This document shows positions 17,151-26,444 of a DNA stretch of 64,000 nucleotides, piece by piece. The DNA is from Streptomyces coeruleorubidus. GTDB taxonomy: Bacteria > Actinomycetota > Actinomycetes > Streptomycetales > Streptomycetaceae. Both the position numbers and the translations under genes were made by a program. The stretch lies in contig NZ_CP023694.1 of the NCBI RefSeq assembly GCF_008705135.1, positions 5,623,001 through 5,687,000 of the forward strand, read 5' to 3'. Position 1 is the first letter of the stretch. Every line of letters starts with the position of its first letter. The notes under the pieces are model-generated. The model saw nothing but the letters and a program-made list of their open reading frames with translations, was not told where the DNA came from and did not search any database.

Positions 17151-17663
17151 GTGGCCGAGACCACTGCCGAGCAGCCGCTCGAAGAGCTTGACATCGACAG
17201 CTACACCACCGAGTCCGAGGTCCCCGTCGAGGGTGAGTACACCTCGGAGTCCATGGCCTCCCGCTTCGGCGAGCCCCAGCCGGCCGCCGGCCTGGGCCGT
17301 CGCAAGAACGCCATCGCCCGCGTCCGGATCATCCCGGGCACCGGCAAGTGGAAGATCAACGGTCGCACCCTCGAGGACTACTTCCCGAACAAGGTGCACC
17401 AGCAGGAAGTCAACGAGCCCTTCAAGGTGCTCGAGCTCGAGGGCCGCTACGACGTCGTCGCCCGCATCGCCGGTGGCGGTGTCTCCGGTCAGGCCGGTGC
17501 GCTCCGTCTCGGTGTCGCCCGCGCGCTGAACGAGGCGGACGTCGACAACAACCGCGGCCCGCTGAAGAAGGCCGGCTTCCTCAAGCGCGACGACCGTGCG
17601 GTCGAGCGCAAGAAGGCCGGTCTGAAGAAGGCCCGCAAGGCCCCGCAGTACAGCAAGCGCTAA
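17151..17663 (+). CDS. rpsI: 30S ribosomal protein S9
   Basis: S9 lies in the 30S head and its C-terminal tail reaches the P-site tRNA. The S9 core covers about residues 40-170, with GRRKNAIARVRIIPGTGKW, GGGVSGQAGALRLGVARAL and the end RKAPQYSKR. The first roughly 38 residues are an acidic Thr/Glu-rich extension common in actinobacterial S9. GTG at 17151 follows a GAGGAGA ribosome site. A strong terminator follows. Confidence 0.97.
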   Translation: MAETTAEQPLEELDIDSYTTESEVPVEGEYTSESMASRFGEPQPAAGLGRRKNAIARVRIIPGTGKWKINGRTLEDYFPNKVHQQEVNEPFKVLELEGRYDVVARIAGGGVSGQAGALRLGVARALNEADVDNNRGPLKKAGFLKRDDRAVERKKAGLKKARKAPQYSKR

Positions 17664-17719
17664 TCGCGTCGCTGTCGTTGCGACTGTCTTCGCAACGTTG
17701 CGCCTGATTTCGCAACGAT

Positions 17720-17752
17720 CGCCCCGGCGGCACGTTCTGTGCCGCCGGGGCG
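17720..17752 (+). terminator. Terminator after rplM-rpsI
   Basis: A perfect 14-base stem (CGCCCCGGCGGCAC with GTGCCGCCGGGGCG) around loop GTTCT ends the rplM-rpsI transcript. No U-run follows, which is common for Streptomyces hairpin terminators. Confidence 0.8.
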
Positions 17753-17837
17753 TTCCCGTACACAACCCCTGCGGACGTCGGACCGTCCCCGGGGATGTAC
17801 TGGAGCCGCACTCTCTCGCAATTCGGAGGACACCACA

Positions 17838-19196
17838 GTGGGACGACTCTTCGGCACGGACGGCGTGCGCGGTGTCGCCAACGCGGACCTGACGGCGGAG
17901 ATGGCCCTCGGCCTCTCCGTGGCCGCGGCGCACGTACTGGCCGAGGCGGGCACGTTCGAGGGGCACCGGCCGACCGCGGTGGTCGGGCGTGATCCGCGCG
18001 CGTCCGGGGAGTTCCTGGAGGCCGCCGTGGTCGCGGGCCTCGCCAGCGCCGGCGTGGACGTCCTGCGGGTCGGCGTGCTGCCGACCCCGGCGGTGGCGTA
18101 CCTGACCGGAGAGCTCGGCGCCGACCTCGGCGTGATGCTCTCCGCGAGCCACAACGCCATGCCCGACAACGGCATCAAGTTCTTCGCCCGCGGCGGGCAC
18201 AAGCTCGCCGACGAGCTGGAGGACCGGATCGAGTCCGTCTACGCGGAGCACCGCACCGGCGCCCCGTGGGACCGGCCGACCGGGGCCGGGGTGGGCCGCG
18301 TACGCGAGTACGAGGAGGGCTCCGACCGGTACGTCGCGCATCTGCTGCGTGCCCTGCCGCATCGGCTCGACGGGCTGAAGGTCGTCCTCGACGAGGCGCA
18401 CGGCGCCGCCGCCCGGGTCTCGCCCGAGGTGTTCCAGCGGGCCGGCGCCGAGGTCGTCACGATCGGCGCCGAGCCGGACGGGCTCAACATCAACGACGGC
18501 TGCGGATCCACGCACCTGGACAAGATCAAGGCCGCCGTCGTCGAGCACGGGGCCGACCTGGGCATCGCGCACGACGGGGACGCCGATCGGTGCCTCGCCG
18601 TGGACCACACCGGCGAGGAGGTGGACGGCGACCAGATCCTGGCCGTGCTCGCTCTGGCGATGCGCGAGGCCGCCACGCTGCGGTCCGAGACGGTCGTGGC
18701 GACGGTGATGTCCAACCTCGGCTTCAAGCTCGCCATGGAGCGTGAGGGCATCCGGCTCGTGCAGACCGCCGTGGGCGACCGCTACGTGCTGGAGGAGATG
18801 AAGGAGCACGGGTTCGCCCTCGGGGGCGAGCAGTCCGGGCACGTGATCATCCTCGACCACGCGACGACGGGCGACGGCACGCTGACCGGGCTGCTGCTGG
18901 CGGCGCGGGTCGCGCAGAGCGGGCGTCCGTTGCGGGAGCTGGCGTCCGTGATGGAGCGGCTGCCGCAGGTGCTGATCAATGTGCCGGATGTCGACAAGTC
19001 CCGGGTGACGACGTCGGCCGAGCTGTCCGCGGCGGTCGCCGACGCGGAGCGGGAGCTGGGCGCTACCGGGCGGGTGCTGTTGCGGTCCTCGGGGACCGAG
19101 CCGTTGGTGCGGGTGATGGTGGAGGCGGCTGATATCGAGCAGGCTCGGTCTGTGGCCGGGCGGTTGGCTGATGTAGTGAAGTCCGCGCTCGGTTAG
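17838..19196 (+). CDS. glmM: Phosphoglucosamine mutase
   Basis: GlmM converts glucosamine-6-phosphate to glucosamine-1-phosphate for peptidoglycan precursors. The start FGTDGVRG, the phosphoserine loop SASHNAMPDNGIKFF, the metal loop DGDADRCLAVD, the sugar loop GGEQSGH and the phosphate-binding end RSSGTEPLVRVM are all in order over 452 residues. GTG at 17838 has a GGAGGA ribosome site 6 bases upstream; a longer upstream frame has none. It follows rplM-rpsI and shares a pathway with glmS about 4 kb downstream. Confidence 0.97.
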   Translation: MGRLFGTDGVRGVANADLTAEMALGLSVAAAHVLAEAGTFEGHRPTAVVGRDPRASGEFLEAAVVAGLASAGVDVLRVGVLPTPAVAYLTGELGADLGVMLSASHNAMPDNGIKFFARGGHKLADELEDRIESVYAEHRTGAPWDRPTGAGVGRVREYEEGSDRYVAHLLRALPHRLDGLKVVLDEAHGAAARVSPEVFQRAGAEVVTIGAEPDGLNINDGCGSTHLDKIKAAVVEHGADLGIAHDGDADRCLAVDHTGEEVDGDQILAVLALAMREAATLRSETVVATVMSNLGFKLAMEREGIRLVQTAVGDRYVLEEMKEHGFALGGEQSGHVIILDHATTGDGTLTGLLLAARVAQSGRPLRELASVMERLPQVLINVPDVDKSRVTTSAELSAAVADAERELGATGRVLLRSSGTEPLVRVMVEAADIEQARSVAGRLADVVKSALG

Positions 19197-19233
19197 GGAG
19201 CGGGCTGGGGGTGGGGGGTTCTGTTGTTGGCGG

Positions 19234-19281
19234 GCCGCGGGTGGTGTGTGGCTTGTCGCGCAGTTCCCCGCGCCCCTTAAG
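19234..19281. repeat. Dispersed intergenic repeat, family A copy 3 (short)
   Basis: Shares TTGGCGGGCCGCGG and the core TCGCGCAGTTCCCCGCGCC with copies 1 and 2, and ends CCCTTAAGG. It lies between the glmM stop and the end of the convergent DUF389 gene, which it overlaps by a few bases. Confidence 0.65.
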
Positions 19282-20215
19282 GCTTACCGACCTGCCGGCG
19301 CTGTGTGGACCAGAGCCATTTCTGTACCAGCAGGGTCAGCGTGCCGGCGACGATGATGCCCAGCAGGTTCAGCAGGAGTTGTTCCGTGGAACCCCAGGTC
19401 TGGTTCATGTCGCCGTAGCTGAGGGCTACGGCGGCGTTCGCGGCTGCCGGGATCGTGGTCACCGAGATGGCCACGCCCACCAGGGCGCCCGACTTGGCGG
19501 AGGTCAGGGAGAGCGTGCCGGCGATGCCGGCCAGGACCGCCACGACGAACGAGAACCAGTCGGGGGCGTAGATGAAGCCCGTGTTGGGGCGGTCCGCCAT
19601 CAGTTGCCGCTCGCTGAACAGGTCGACCGCGTCCATGAAGAGGCTGAAGCCGACCGTCACCGCCATCGCCACAGCGAAGCCCACCAGGAGGGCGACCAGC
19701 GAGCGCAGGGCCAGGCGTGCTTTGCTGCGGACGATCGCGGTGCAGAGGCCGGCGAGCGGGCCGAACTCCGGGCCCACCGCCATGGCGCCCACGATCAGGA
19801 TCGCGTTGTCCAGGACGACACCGCAGGCCGCGATCATCGTGGCGAGGGTGATGAACGCGAGGTACGTGGCGGAGAGGGTCGACTCCTCGTGCGTCGCGTC
19901 GGTCAGATGCTCCCACAGGACCGCGTCCGCGCCCTCGCCGGGTGCGTCGGCCTCGGCCTGGTCGGCCCGCTCGGACAGCGACAGGTCGATGGCCTCGACG
20001 GCGATGGAGCCGCTGGTGTCGATGCCGAGCTTCCGCAGGCCGGTGAGCAGTTCGTCGCCCGCCTCGCGCGCCACGTCGCACATCACGACGTCCCCGGCGG
20101 GGTCGCGGGCGGCGTCCGGCAGCACGACGAGGTGCGTGGTGCCGACCGTCTTGTCGATCAGCCGCACTACGTCGTCGGTCTTCTCGGACGGCGTGATCAG
20201 GCGCAAGTGGAGCAT
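19277..20215 (-). CDS. DUF389 membrane protein
   Basis: A 312-residue member of the DUF389 family, of unknown biochemical role. A soluble N-terminal domain (about 1-110, LHLRLITPSEKTDDVVRLI) precedes about six membrane helices with the family stretch ILIVGAMAVGPEFGPLAGL and the later AANAAVALSYG. TTAGAT lies 7 bases before the ATG on this strand (20223-20228), so the transcript may be leaderless. It is convergent with glmM and follows coaA on the same strand after 32 bases. Confidence 0.85.
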   Translation of the reverse strand: MLHLRLITPSEKTDDVVRLIDKTVGTTHLVVLPDAARDPAGDVVMCDVAREAGDELLTGLRKLGIDTSGSIAVEAIDLSLSERADQAEADAPGEGADAVLWEHLTDATHEESTLSATYLAFITLATMIAACGVVLDNAILIVGAMAVGPEFGPLAGLCTAIVRSKARLALRSLVALLVGFAVAMAVTVGFSLFMDAVDLFSERQLMADRPNTGFIYAPDWFSFVVAVLAGIAGTLSLTSAKSGALVGVAISVTTIPAAANAAVALSYGDMNQTWGSTEQLLLNLLGIIVAGTLTLLVQKWLWSTQRRQVGKP

Positions 20216-20247
20216 GACGGCTATCTAACCGGTCTTTGCCCTGGACG

Positions 20248-21237
20248 TCACAGCTTGCGCAGGCTGAGGCGCTGCACCTTGTGGTCCGGGCCCTTGCGCA
20301 GGACGAGGGTGGCGCGGCCGCGGGTGGGGGCGATGTTCTCGACCAGGTTGGGCCGGTTGATCGTGCGCCACATCGTCCGCGCGTAGTCGAGGGCTTCCTC
20401 CTCCGAGACCTGGGTGTACTTGCGGAAGTACGAGGACGGGTTCTGGAACGCGGTCGCGCGCAGCTTGCGGAAGCGGTTGAGGTACCAGTGCTCGATGTCC
20501 TCGACGCGGGCGTCGACATAGACGCTGAAGTCGAAGTAGTCGGCGAGGCCGACCCGGGTGCGGCCGTCCTTGCCGGGGAGGGCGGGCTGGAGGACGTTCA
20601 GGCCCTCGACGATCAGGATGTCGGGGCGGCGGACCGTGAGCTTCTTGTCGGGGACGATGTCGTAGATCAGGTGGGAGTAGACGGGTGCCGTGACCTCGTC
20701 CTTGCCGGCCTTGATGTCGGCGACGAAGCGGGTCAGCGCGCGGCGGTCGTAGGACTCGGGGAATCCCTTCCGCGACATCAGGCCGCGGGCCTGGAGCTCC
20801 TTGGTGGGCAGCAGGAAGCCGTCGGTGGTGACCAGTTCGACGCGCGGGTGTTCCGGCCAGCGTGAGAGCAGGGCCTGGAGGAGCCGGGCGACCGTCGACT
20901 TGCCCACGGCGACCGACCCGGCGACTCCTATGACGAACGGGGTGCCGGACTGGGAGCCCTGCTCGCCGAGGAAGGTGTTGAGCGCTCCTCTGAGGCCGTC
21001 CGTGGCACCGACGTAGAGGTTGAGGAGTCTGGAGAGCGGGAGGTAGATGTCCCGGACCTCGTCGAGGTCGATGACATCGCCGAGACCGCGCAGTTTCTCG
21101 ACCTCCTCGGCCGTCAGCGGCAGCGGCGTCTTGTCACGCAACGCGCTCCACTCGGCTCGGGTGAGGTCGACGTAGGGAGTCGCCTCCGGCCGCTGCCGGT
21201 GGGCGCTCCGGGGTATCGAGGAGACCGGAGAGATCAC
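20248..21237 (-). CDS. coaA: Pantothenate kinase, type I (CoaA)
   Basis: CoaA phosphorylates pantothenate, the first committed step of coenzyme A synthesis. It has 329 residues with the P-loop GVAGSVAVGKST near 103-114, VELVTTDGFLLP, the SRKGFPESYD motif and IVEGLNVLQ, all type I hallmarks. It reads away from the ABC transporter genes at 21.4 kb. The order glmM, DUF389, coaA, glmS, acpS is the usual actinobacterial set of cell-wall and cofactor genes. Confidence 0.96.
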   Translation of the reverse strand: MISPVSSIPRSAHRQRPEATPYVDLTRAEWSALRDKTPLPLTAEEVEKLRGLGDVIDLDEVRDIYLPLSRLLNLYVGATDGLRGALNTFLGEQGSQSGTPFVIGVAGSVAVGKSTVARLLQALLSRWPEHPRVELVTTDGFLLPTKELQARGLMSRKGFPESYDRRALTRFVADIKAGKDEVTAPVYSHLIYDIVPDKKLTVRRPDILIVEGLNVLQPALPGKDGRTRVGLADYFDFSVYVDARVEDIEHWYLNRFRKLRATAFQNPSSYFRKYTQVSEEEALDYARTMWRTINRPNLVENIAPTRGRATLVLRKGPDHKVQRLSLRKL

Positions 21238-21410
21238 AGTCCATTGTTACGGGCGTACGAACGGACCGTGAGGTGGGATCCGTCACGCAGGGTCCTTAGG
21301 TCGTCCTATTTGGGAGAAAACCGGCCAAGGGGAGGAATGTCAGTGGCGTGCGTCACAGTTGTGGGAAGGGTGGGCCCAGGCCGGGGTCCAGGAACGCCGA
21401 GGGGTGACCC

Positions 21411-22418
21411 ATGACGTATGCGATAGAGGCGGAAGGTCTGGTCAAACGGTTCAAGGAGACCGAGGCGCTGGCCGGTGTCGATCTGGCGGCCCGCAAGGGC
21501 ACGGTGCTCGGGCTGCTGGGCCCCAACGGTGCGGGCAAGACGACCGCGGTGCGGATCTTCGCGACGCTGCTGCGCCCGGACGGGGGCACGGCCCGGGTGG
21601 CCGGCCACGACGTGGTCCGGGAGGCCGGGGTCGTGCGGGCCATGGTCGGGCTGACCGGGCAGTACGCGGCGGTCGACGAGAACCTGACCGGCACGGAGAA
21701 TCTGCTGCTCATCGGCCGGCTGCTGGGCCTGCCGAGGCGGGAGGCGAAGGCGCGGGCGGGGGAGCTGCTGGAGCGCTTTCAGCTGACGCACGCGGCCGGC
21801 CGGGCCGCGAAGACGTTCTCGGGAGGCATGCGCCGGCGCCTGGACCTCGCGGCAAGCCTGGTGGGGCGGCCCCGCATCCTCTTCCTCGACGAGCCGACCA
21901 CGGGCCTCGACCCGCACAGCCGCGGTGAGCTGTGGGACATGCTGCGCGGCCTGGTCGCGGACGGTGCGACCGCCCTGCTGACCACGCAGTATCTGAACGA
22001 GGCCGATGTGCTCGCCGACGACATCGTGGTGATCGACAAGGGCCGGGTGATCGCCGAGGGCACGCCGGACCGGCTGAAGGCCCAGGTCGGCGGCCAGGTG
22101 CTGGAGCTCCGGCCGATCCTCGGGCAGGACCTCACGCGGGCGCACGCGCTGGTGGCCGGGGCCGCCGGGCCGGAAGCCCGGATCGAGGGCGAGATGATCA
22201 CCGCGCCGGTGAAGGACCCCGAGCTGATGCCGGCCGTCGTGCGTGCCCTGGACCGGGAGGGGATCGCGGTGGGCGAGCTGGCCCTGCGCCGTTCCTCGCT
22301 CGACGAGGTCTTCCTCGCCCTGACCGGCCACCGCGCCGAACCGGGCGAGCCCGAGCAGAACGGCGGCGCGGCCGTCCAGGAGGACGACGAGCTGGAGAAG
22401 GCGGTGAGCCGGTCATGA
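21411..22418 (+). CDS. ABC transporter ATP-binding protein, DrrA-like
   Basis: The ATPase of a two-gene exporter of the daunorubicin-resistance type. It shows Walker A GPNGAGKTT (about residues 38-46), Q-loop LTGQYAAVDENLTG, signature FSGGMRRRLDLA, Walker B ILFLDEPTTGLDPHSR and a DrrA-like C-terminal domain to residue 335. The stop overlaps the permease start (ATGA), which shows coupled translation. The substrate is unknown; drug or lipid export is typical for the subfamily. Confidence 0.92.
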   Translation: MTYAIEAEGLVKRFKETEALAGVDLAARKGTVLGLLGPNGAGKTTAVRIFATLLRPDGGTARVAGHDVVREAGVVRAMVGLTGQYAAVDENLTGTENLLLIGRLLGLPRREAKARAGELLERFQLTHAAGRAAKTFSGGMRRRLDLAASLVGRPRILFLDEPTTGLDPHSRGELWDMLRGLVADGATALLTTQYLNEADVLADDIVVIDKGRVIAEGTPDRLKAQVGGQVLELRPILGQDLTRAHALVAGAAGPEARIEGEMITAPVKDPELMPAVVRALDREGIAVGELALRRSSLDEVFLALTGHRAEPGEPEQNGGAAVQEDDELEKAVSRS

Positions 22419-23224
22419 CCGCCACCACCATCACCGCGCCCGTCACCGCGTCGGGCCGCGTGCCGCCCCTCGCCGGAGTGCGGCAGACCTTCACGATGGC
22501 CTGGCGGAGCCTGGTCGCCGTCAAGCACAACCCGCTCGAACTGGTCGACTACAGCATCACGCCGATCATGTTCGTGTTCCTGTTCACCTACGTGCTGGGC
22601 GGGCAGATGGCCGGATCGCCCGACGCGTATCTGAAGTACGCGCTGCCCGGGATCATCGTGCAGAACACCCTGTTCATGACGATGTACACGGCGATGGCGC
22701 TCAACACCGACCTCACCAAAGGTGTCTTCGACCGGCTGCGCAGCCTGCCCATCGCGCGCTCGGCCCCGCTGATCGGGCGGATCACGGCCGACCTCGCGAA
22801 GCACGTGTGGGCGATGCTGCTGATGATCGGCCTCGGACTGGCGCTCGGCTTCCGCGTCACCGGCGGGTTCGACGGGTTCCTCCTCGGCGTGCTGCTGGTG
22901 GTGGTGTTCGCCGCGGCCGTGTCGTGGTGCGCGGTACTGATCGGGATGCTGGCCGGTGACGCGGAGAAGGTGCAGGCGTTCGCCTTCACCCTCATCTTCC
23001 CGATCACCTTCACCAGCAGCGCCTTCGTCGTCGTCGACACCATGCCGGGCTGGCTCCAGGCGTGGAGCGACGTCAACCCGGTCACGCACCTGTCCGACGC
23101 CTTCCGCGGGCTGCTGCTCGGCGGGGCGGTGGCGGAGCCGGTGCTGTGGTCGTTGGTGTGGGCGGCGGGGATCGCGCTCGTGTTCTATCCGCTGGCGATG
23201 AGGGCCTATCGGGCGAAGGCGTGA
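22415..23224 (+). CDS. ABC-2 type permease, DrrB-like
   Basis: The membrane partner of the preceding ATPase, 269 residues with about six helices of the ABC-2 fold. Family features are the amphipathic start (FTMAWRSLVAVKHNPLELVDYSITPIM read in two parts), RLRSLPIARSAPLIGRI, and the conserved NPVTHLSDAFRGLL before the last helix. ATG at 22415 lies inside the ATPase stop region. Confidence 0.92.
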   Translation: MTATTITAPVTASGRVPPLAGVRQTFTMAWRSLVAVKHNPLELVDYSITPIMFVFLFTYVLGGQMAGSPDAYLKYALPGIIVQNTLFMTMYTAMALNTDLTKGVFDRLRSLPIARSAPLIGRITADLAKHVWAMLLMIGLGLALGFRVTGGFDGFLLGVLLVVVFAAAVSWCAVLIGMLAGDAEKVQAFAFTLIFPITFTSSAFVVVDTMPGWLQAWSDVNPVTHLSDAFRGLLLGGAVAEPVLWSLVWAAGIALVFYPLAMRAYRAKA

Positions 23225-23320
23225 GATCGAGGGGTCAGGCCTTCGTACCCCGGTGGGAATTTCCGATTCCGGGCACGCTACGGCCGGTTCGGCGCGGTCA
23301 TGGACCCTAAGCTGCCGCCC

Positions 23321-25168
23321 ATGTGTGGAATCGTGGGATACGTGGGACCGCAGTCGGCGCTCGAGGTCGTGATGGCCGGGCTGAAGCGGCTGGAGTACCG
23401 GGGGTACGACTCGGCGGGCGTCGCCGTGCTGGCCGACGGCGGGCTGGCGGCGGCCAAGAAGGCCGGCAAGCTCCTCAACCTGGAGAAGGAACTGGACGGC
23501 AAACCACTGCCGACAGGTACGACGGGCATCGGACACACCCGGTGGGCCACACACGGCGGACCGACGGACTCCAATGCCCACCCGCACATCGACAACGCGG
23601 GCCGGGTCGCGGTGGTGCACAACGGCATCATCGAGAACTTCGCCCTGCTGCGGTTCGAATTGGAGGAACGGGGGCACGAGCTGGCCTCCGAGACCGACAC
23701 CGAGGTCGTGGCGCACCTGCTCGCCGAGGAGTTCTCGTCGTGCGCGGACCTCGCCGAGGCGATGCGGCTGGTGTGCCGGCGGCTGGAAGGCGCCTTCACG
23801 CTGGTCGCGGTGCACGCCGACGAGCCGGACGTGGTGGTGGGCGCGCGGCGCAACTCGCCGCTGGTGGTGGGCGTCGGAGAGGGCGAGGCCTTTCTCGCCT
23901 CGGACGTCGCCGCGTTCATCGCCCACACCCGGTCGGCGATCGAGCTGGGCCAGGACCAGGTGGTGGAGCTGCGCCGGGACGGCGTGACGGTGACGGGCTT
24001 CGACGGCCGCCCGGCCGACGTCCGCTCGTACCACGTCGACTGGGACGCGTCGGCCGCGGAGAAGGGGGGCTACGACTACTTCATGCTCAAGGAGATCGCC
24101 GAGCAGCCCAAGGCGGTCGCCGACACGCTGCTGGGCCGTATCGACGGCTCCGGTTCGATGACCCTGGACGAGGTGCGGATCCCCGCGGGGGTGCTGCGGG
24201 AGATCGACAAGGTCGTCATCGTCGCGTGCGGTACGGCCTTCCACGCCGGGATGATCGCCAAGTACGCCATCGAGCACTGGACGCGCCTGCCGTGCGAGGT
24301 GGAACTGGCCAGTGAGTTCCGGTACCGGGACCCGATCCTGGACGCGCAGACCCTCGTCATCGCCATCTCCCAGTCCGGCGAGACCATGGACACGCTCATG
24401 GCGCTGCGGCACGCCCGCGAGCAGGGCTCCAAGGTGCTGGCGATCTGCAACACCAACGGCTCGACGATCCCGCGCGAGTCGGACGCGGTGCTGTACACGC
24501 ACGCCGGTCCCGAGGTGGCCGTCGCCTCCACCAAGGCGTTCCTGACGCAGCTCGTCGCCTGCTATCTGGTCGCCCTGTACCTGGGCCAGGTGCGGGGCAC
24601 CAAGTGGGGTGACGAGATCCGGGCGGTGATCCGCGACCTGTCCTCGATCTCCGGCGCGGTGGAGCAGGTCCTGGGCACGATGGAGCCGGTGCGGGAGCTG
24701 GCGCGCACGCTCGCCTCGAAGAACACGGTGCTGTTCCTCGGCCGGCACGTGGGGTATCCGGTGGCGCTGGAGGGCGCGCTGAAGCTCAAGGAGCTGGCCT
24801 ACATGCACGCCGAGGGGTTCGCGGCGGGGGAGCTGAAGCACGGGCCGATCGCCTTGATCGAGGAGGATCTGCCGGTGGTCGTCGTGGTGCCGTCGCCGCG
24901 CGGGCGGTCCGTGCTGCACGACAAGATCGTGTCCAACATCCAGGAGATCCGGGCGCGGGGCGCGCGGACGATCGTCATCGCGGAGGAGGGGGACGAGGCG
25001 GTGGTGCCGTACGCGGACCACTTGATCCGGGTACCGGTCACGCCCACGCTGCTCCAGCCGCTCGTGGCCACAGTGCCGCTCCAGGTGTTCGCGTGTGAGC
25101 TGGCGACGGCTCGCGGGAACGAGGTGGACCAGCCCCGGAACCTGGCGAAGTCGGTGACGGTGGAGTAG
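23321..25168 (+). CDS. glmS: Glutamine-fructose-6-phosphate aminotransferase
   Basis: GlmS makes glucosamine-6-phosphate from fructose-6-phosphate and glutamine. The start at 23321 is fixed by chemistry: the catalytic Cys must follow the initiator Met (MCGIVGYVGP). The glutaminase domain covers about 1-240 and two SIS domains cover about 280-615 (SQSGETMDTL; ending NLAKSVTVE). TAAGCT at 23308-23313 lies exactly 7 bases before the ATG with no Shine-Dalgarno, so the mRNA is probably leaderless. No glmS ribozyme is present. A perfect 12-base hairpin follows. Confidence 0.97.
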   Translation: MCGIVGYVGPQSALEVVMAGLKRLEYRGYDSAGVAVLADGGLAAAKKAGKLLNLEKELDGKPLPTGTTGIGHTRWATHGGPTDSNAHPHIDNAGRVAVVHNGIIENFALLRFELEERGHELASETDTEVVAHLLAEEFSSCADLAEAMRLVCRRLEGAFTLVAVHADEPDVVVGARRNSPLVVGVGEGEAFLASDVAAFIAHTRSAIELGQDQVVELRRDGVTVTGFDGRPADVRSYHVDWDASAAEKGGYDYFMLKEIAEQPKAVADTLLGRIDGSGSMTLDEVRIPAGVLREIDKVVIVACGTAFHAGMIAKYAIEHWTRLPCEVELASEFRYRDPILDAQTLVIAISQSGETMDTLMALRHAREQGSKVLAICNTNGSTIPRESDAVLYTHAGPEVAVASTKAFLTQLVACYLVALYLGQVRGTKWGDEIRAVIRDLSSISGAVEQVLGTMEPVRELARTLASKNTVLFLGRHVGYPVALEGALKLKELAYMHAEGFAAGELKHGPIALIEEDLPVVVVVPSPRGRSVLHDKIVSNIQEIRARGARTIVIAEEGDEAVVPYADHLIRVPVTPTLLQPLVATVPLQVFACELATARGNEVDQPRNLAKSVTVE

Positions 25169-25182
25169 CGGAGCGACGGAGA

Positions 25183-25211
25183 GGGGCGAACGGCCGGTCG
25201 CCGTTCGCCCC
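25183..25211. terminator. Bidirectional terminator between glmS and secreted protein gene
   Basis: A perfect 12-base stem (GGGGCGAACGGC with GCCGTTCGCCCC) around loop CGGTC lies between two convergent genes and can end both transcripts. Confidence 0.8.
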
Positions 25212-25225
25212 TGTGCGGCTGGTGA

Positions 25226-25573
25226 CTACCAGTTGATGCAGGTCTTCGGGACCCAGCCGTTCACCTTGTCGCCGCCGTAGTACCACATGTTGCTCTTCTT
25301 GCCGCAGGCCTTGTACGAGCCGCCCTTGTAGGCCTTGCCGTCGTTGCAGATCCCGCCGCGCTTGCCCTTGCCCCAGATGCCGAGGGCGGTGGCGCTCGTC
25401 TTCGGCGAGGTGCGGACCTTGACGGTCTCCTTGGCCTTGACGTTGACGATCGCCTTGCTGCAGTCCTTCGGCGGGGCCGCGGCGGCGGTGCCGGCGGTCG
25501 CGACGGTGCCGGTGAGGGCCGTTGCGAAGAGAGCTATCGAAGTGGCCGCGGTCCCCAGCGACTTGAACTTCAT
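25226..25573 (-). CDS. Small secreted SH3-like protein
   Basis: A 115-residue exported protein. The signal peptide (KFKSLGTAATSIALFATALTG onward to about residue 33, AAA-AP) is followed by VKAKETVKVRTSPKTSATALG, typical of a bacterial SH3 domain, and four cysteines likely forming two disulfides. It ends GWVPKTCINW. ATG at 25573 has a GGGAGGAC ribosome site; an upstream ATG is not needed. Such small SH3 proteins are common in Streptomyces and probably bind the cell wall; the function is not established. Confidence 0.85.
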   Translation of the reverse strand: MKFKSLGTAATSIALFATALTGTVATAGTAAAAPPKDCSKAIVNVKAKETVKVRTSPKTSATALGIWGKGKRGGICNDGKAYKGGSYKACGKKSNMWYYGGDKVNGWVPKTCINW

Positions 25574-25665
25574 GGTGGTGCGTCCTCCCGTTGTGTGCGA
25601 TGCAGTTTGCACATCGCGGTCATCGCGAACTGTACAAGGGGGAGGGGGAGTTCACGTTCAGGGGT

Positions 25666-26331
25666 TCAGCAGGGGAAGTTCCAGGGCGGCGGCGGCTTGG
25701 GGCTGTAGGGGAGCTTGGTCCAGCCGTCGGGGGTCACGTGGTAGAAGTCCCCGTTGTCGCCGTCCATCCGCGAGCTGCCGTTCACGTGCACGATGTCCGC
25801 GTGGAGGCGGTAGTGGAAGCCGCCCATCATGCCGACCACGCGGAAGAAGATCCGCACGTCCAGACCCTCCGTCAGGGGGGACAGCGGTGGCAGGAGGTGC
25901 TCGATCTCGTCGAAGCAGCTGCCGGTGCGCTCCCGCAGCATCGCGTGGAAGTGGCGCTCCAACGCGTCGGCGGGGGCGGGTAGTTGCCGCACCGCGACCG
26001 GCTCCAGCAGTTCCAGCAGATGCGTGTGACCCCGTTCCCGCGCGATGTCCACCGGGCGCCGTCCGTCCCGGGTGCGCTGCGTGCGCCAGGCGCCGTGCGC
26101 GATCAGCCGGGAGACGACCGCGACCGTGGCGCCGTGCCAGGCGGCCTGGTGCAGCGGGGCGAACCCGCTGCGGTTCCCGGGGCGGGCGAGATTGACCCGC
26201 TCGGGATTCTTCACCAGCTCCCCGAACAGGCCGTCCCAGTCGGCGTCCCGGGCCAGGTCCGAGAACCGGTCCCGCTCCTTCAGGTACCAGTCCCCGTAGC
26301 GCTCGCGGTCGGTGACGCCGTCCCATTCCAT
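25666..26331 (-). CDS. Ankyrin-repeat protein
   Basis: A cytoplasmic protein of about 221 residues with two or three ankyrin repeats in the first half (GFAPLHQAAWHGATVAVVSRL; RRPVDIARERGHTHLLELLEP). The unassigned C-terminal half ends in a Pro-rich KLPYSPKPPPPWNFPC. TAGCAT (26339-26344 on this strand) lies 7 bases before the ATG at 26331, favouring that start over ATG 26340 or 26358. It is probably a binding scaffold with unknown partner. It is divergent from acpS. Confidence 0.85.
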   Translation of the reverse strand: MEWDGVTDRERYGDWYLKERDRFSDLARDADWDGLFGELVKNPERVNLARPGNRSGFAPLHQAAWHGATVAVVSRLIAHGAWRTQRTRDGRRPVDIARERGHTHLLELLEPVAVRQLPAPADALERHFHAMLRERTGSCFDEIEHLLPPLSPLTEGLDVRIFFRVVGMMGGFHYRLHADIVHVNGSSRMDGDNGDFYHVTPDGWTKLPYSPKPPPPWNFPC

Positions 26332-26444
26332 GCCGATCATGCTAGGGGGTGTCCGCAAAGTCCCGCCTGCCTCGCGGCGTCCGGCACGCCCTCTCGCCGC
26401 CGTCGAGGCCGAAGGCGGCGGAGTCTCGCCGTAGGGTGCTGCGC

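Noticed and set aside
23225..23320. A glmS ribozyme or riboswitch
   Set aside because: The upstream gap is under 100 bases and a -10 element sits 7 bases from the start, leaving no leader RNA.
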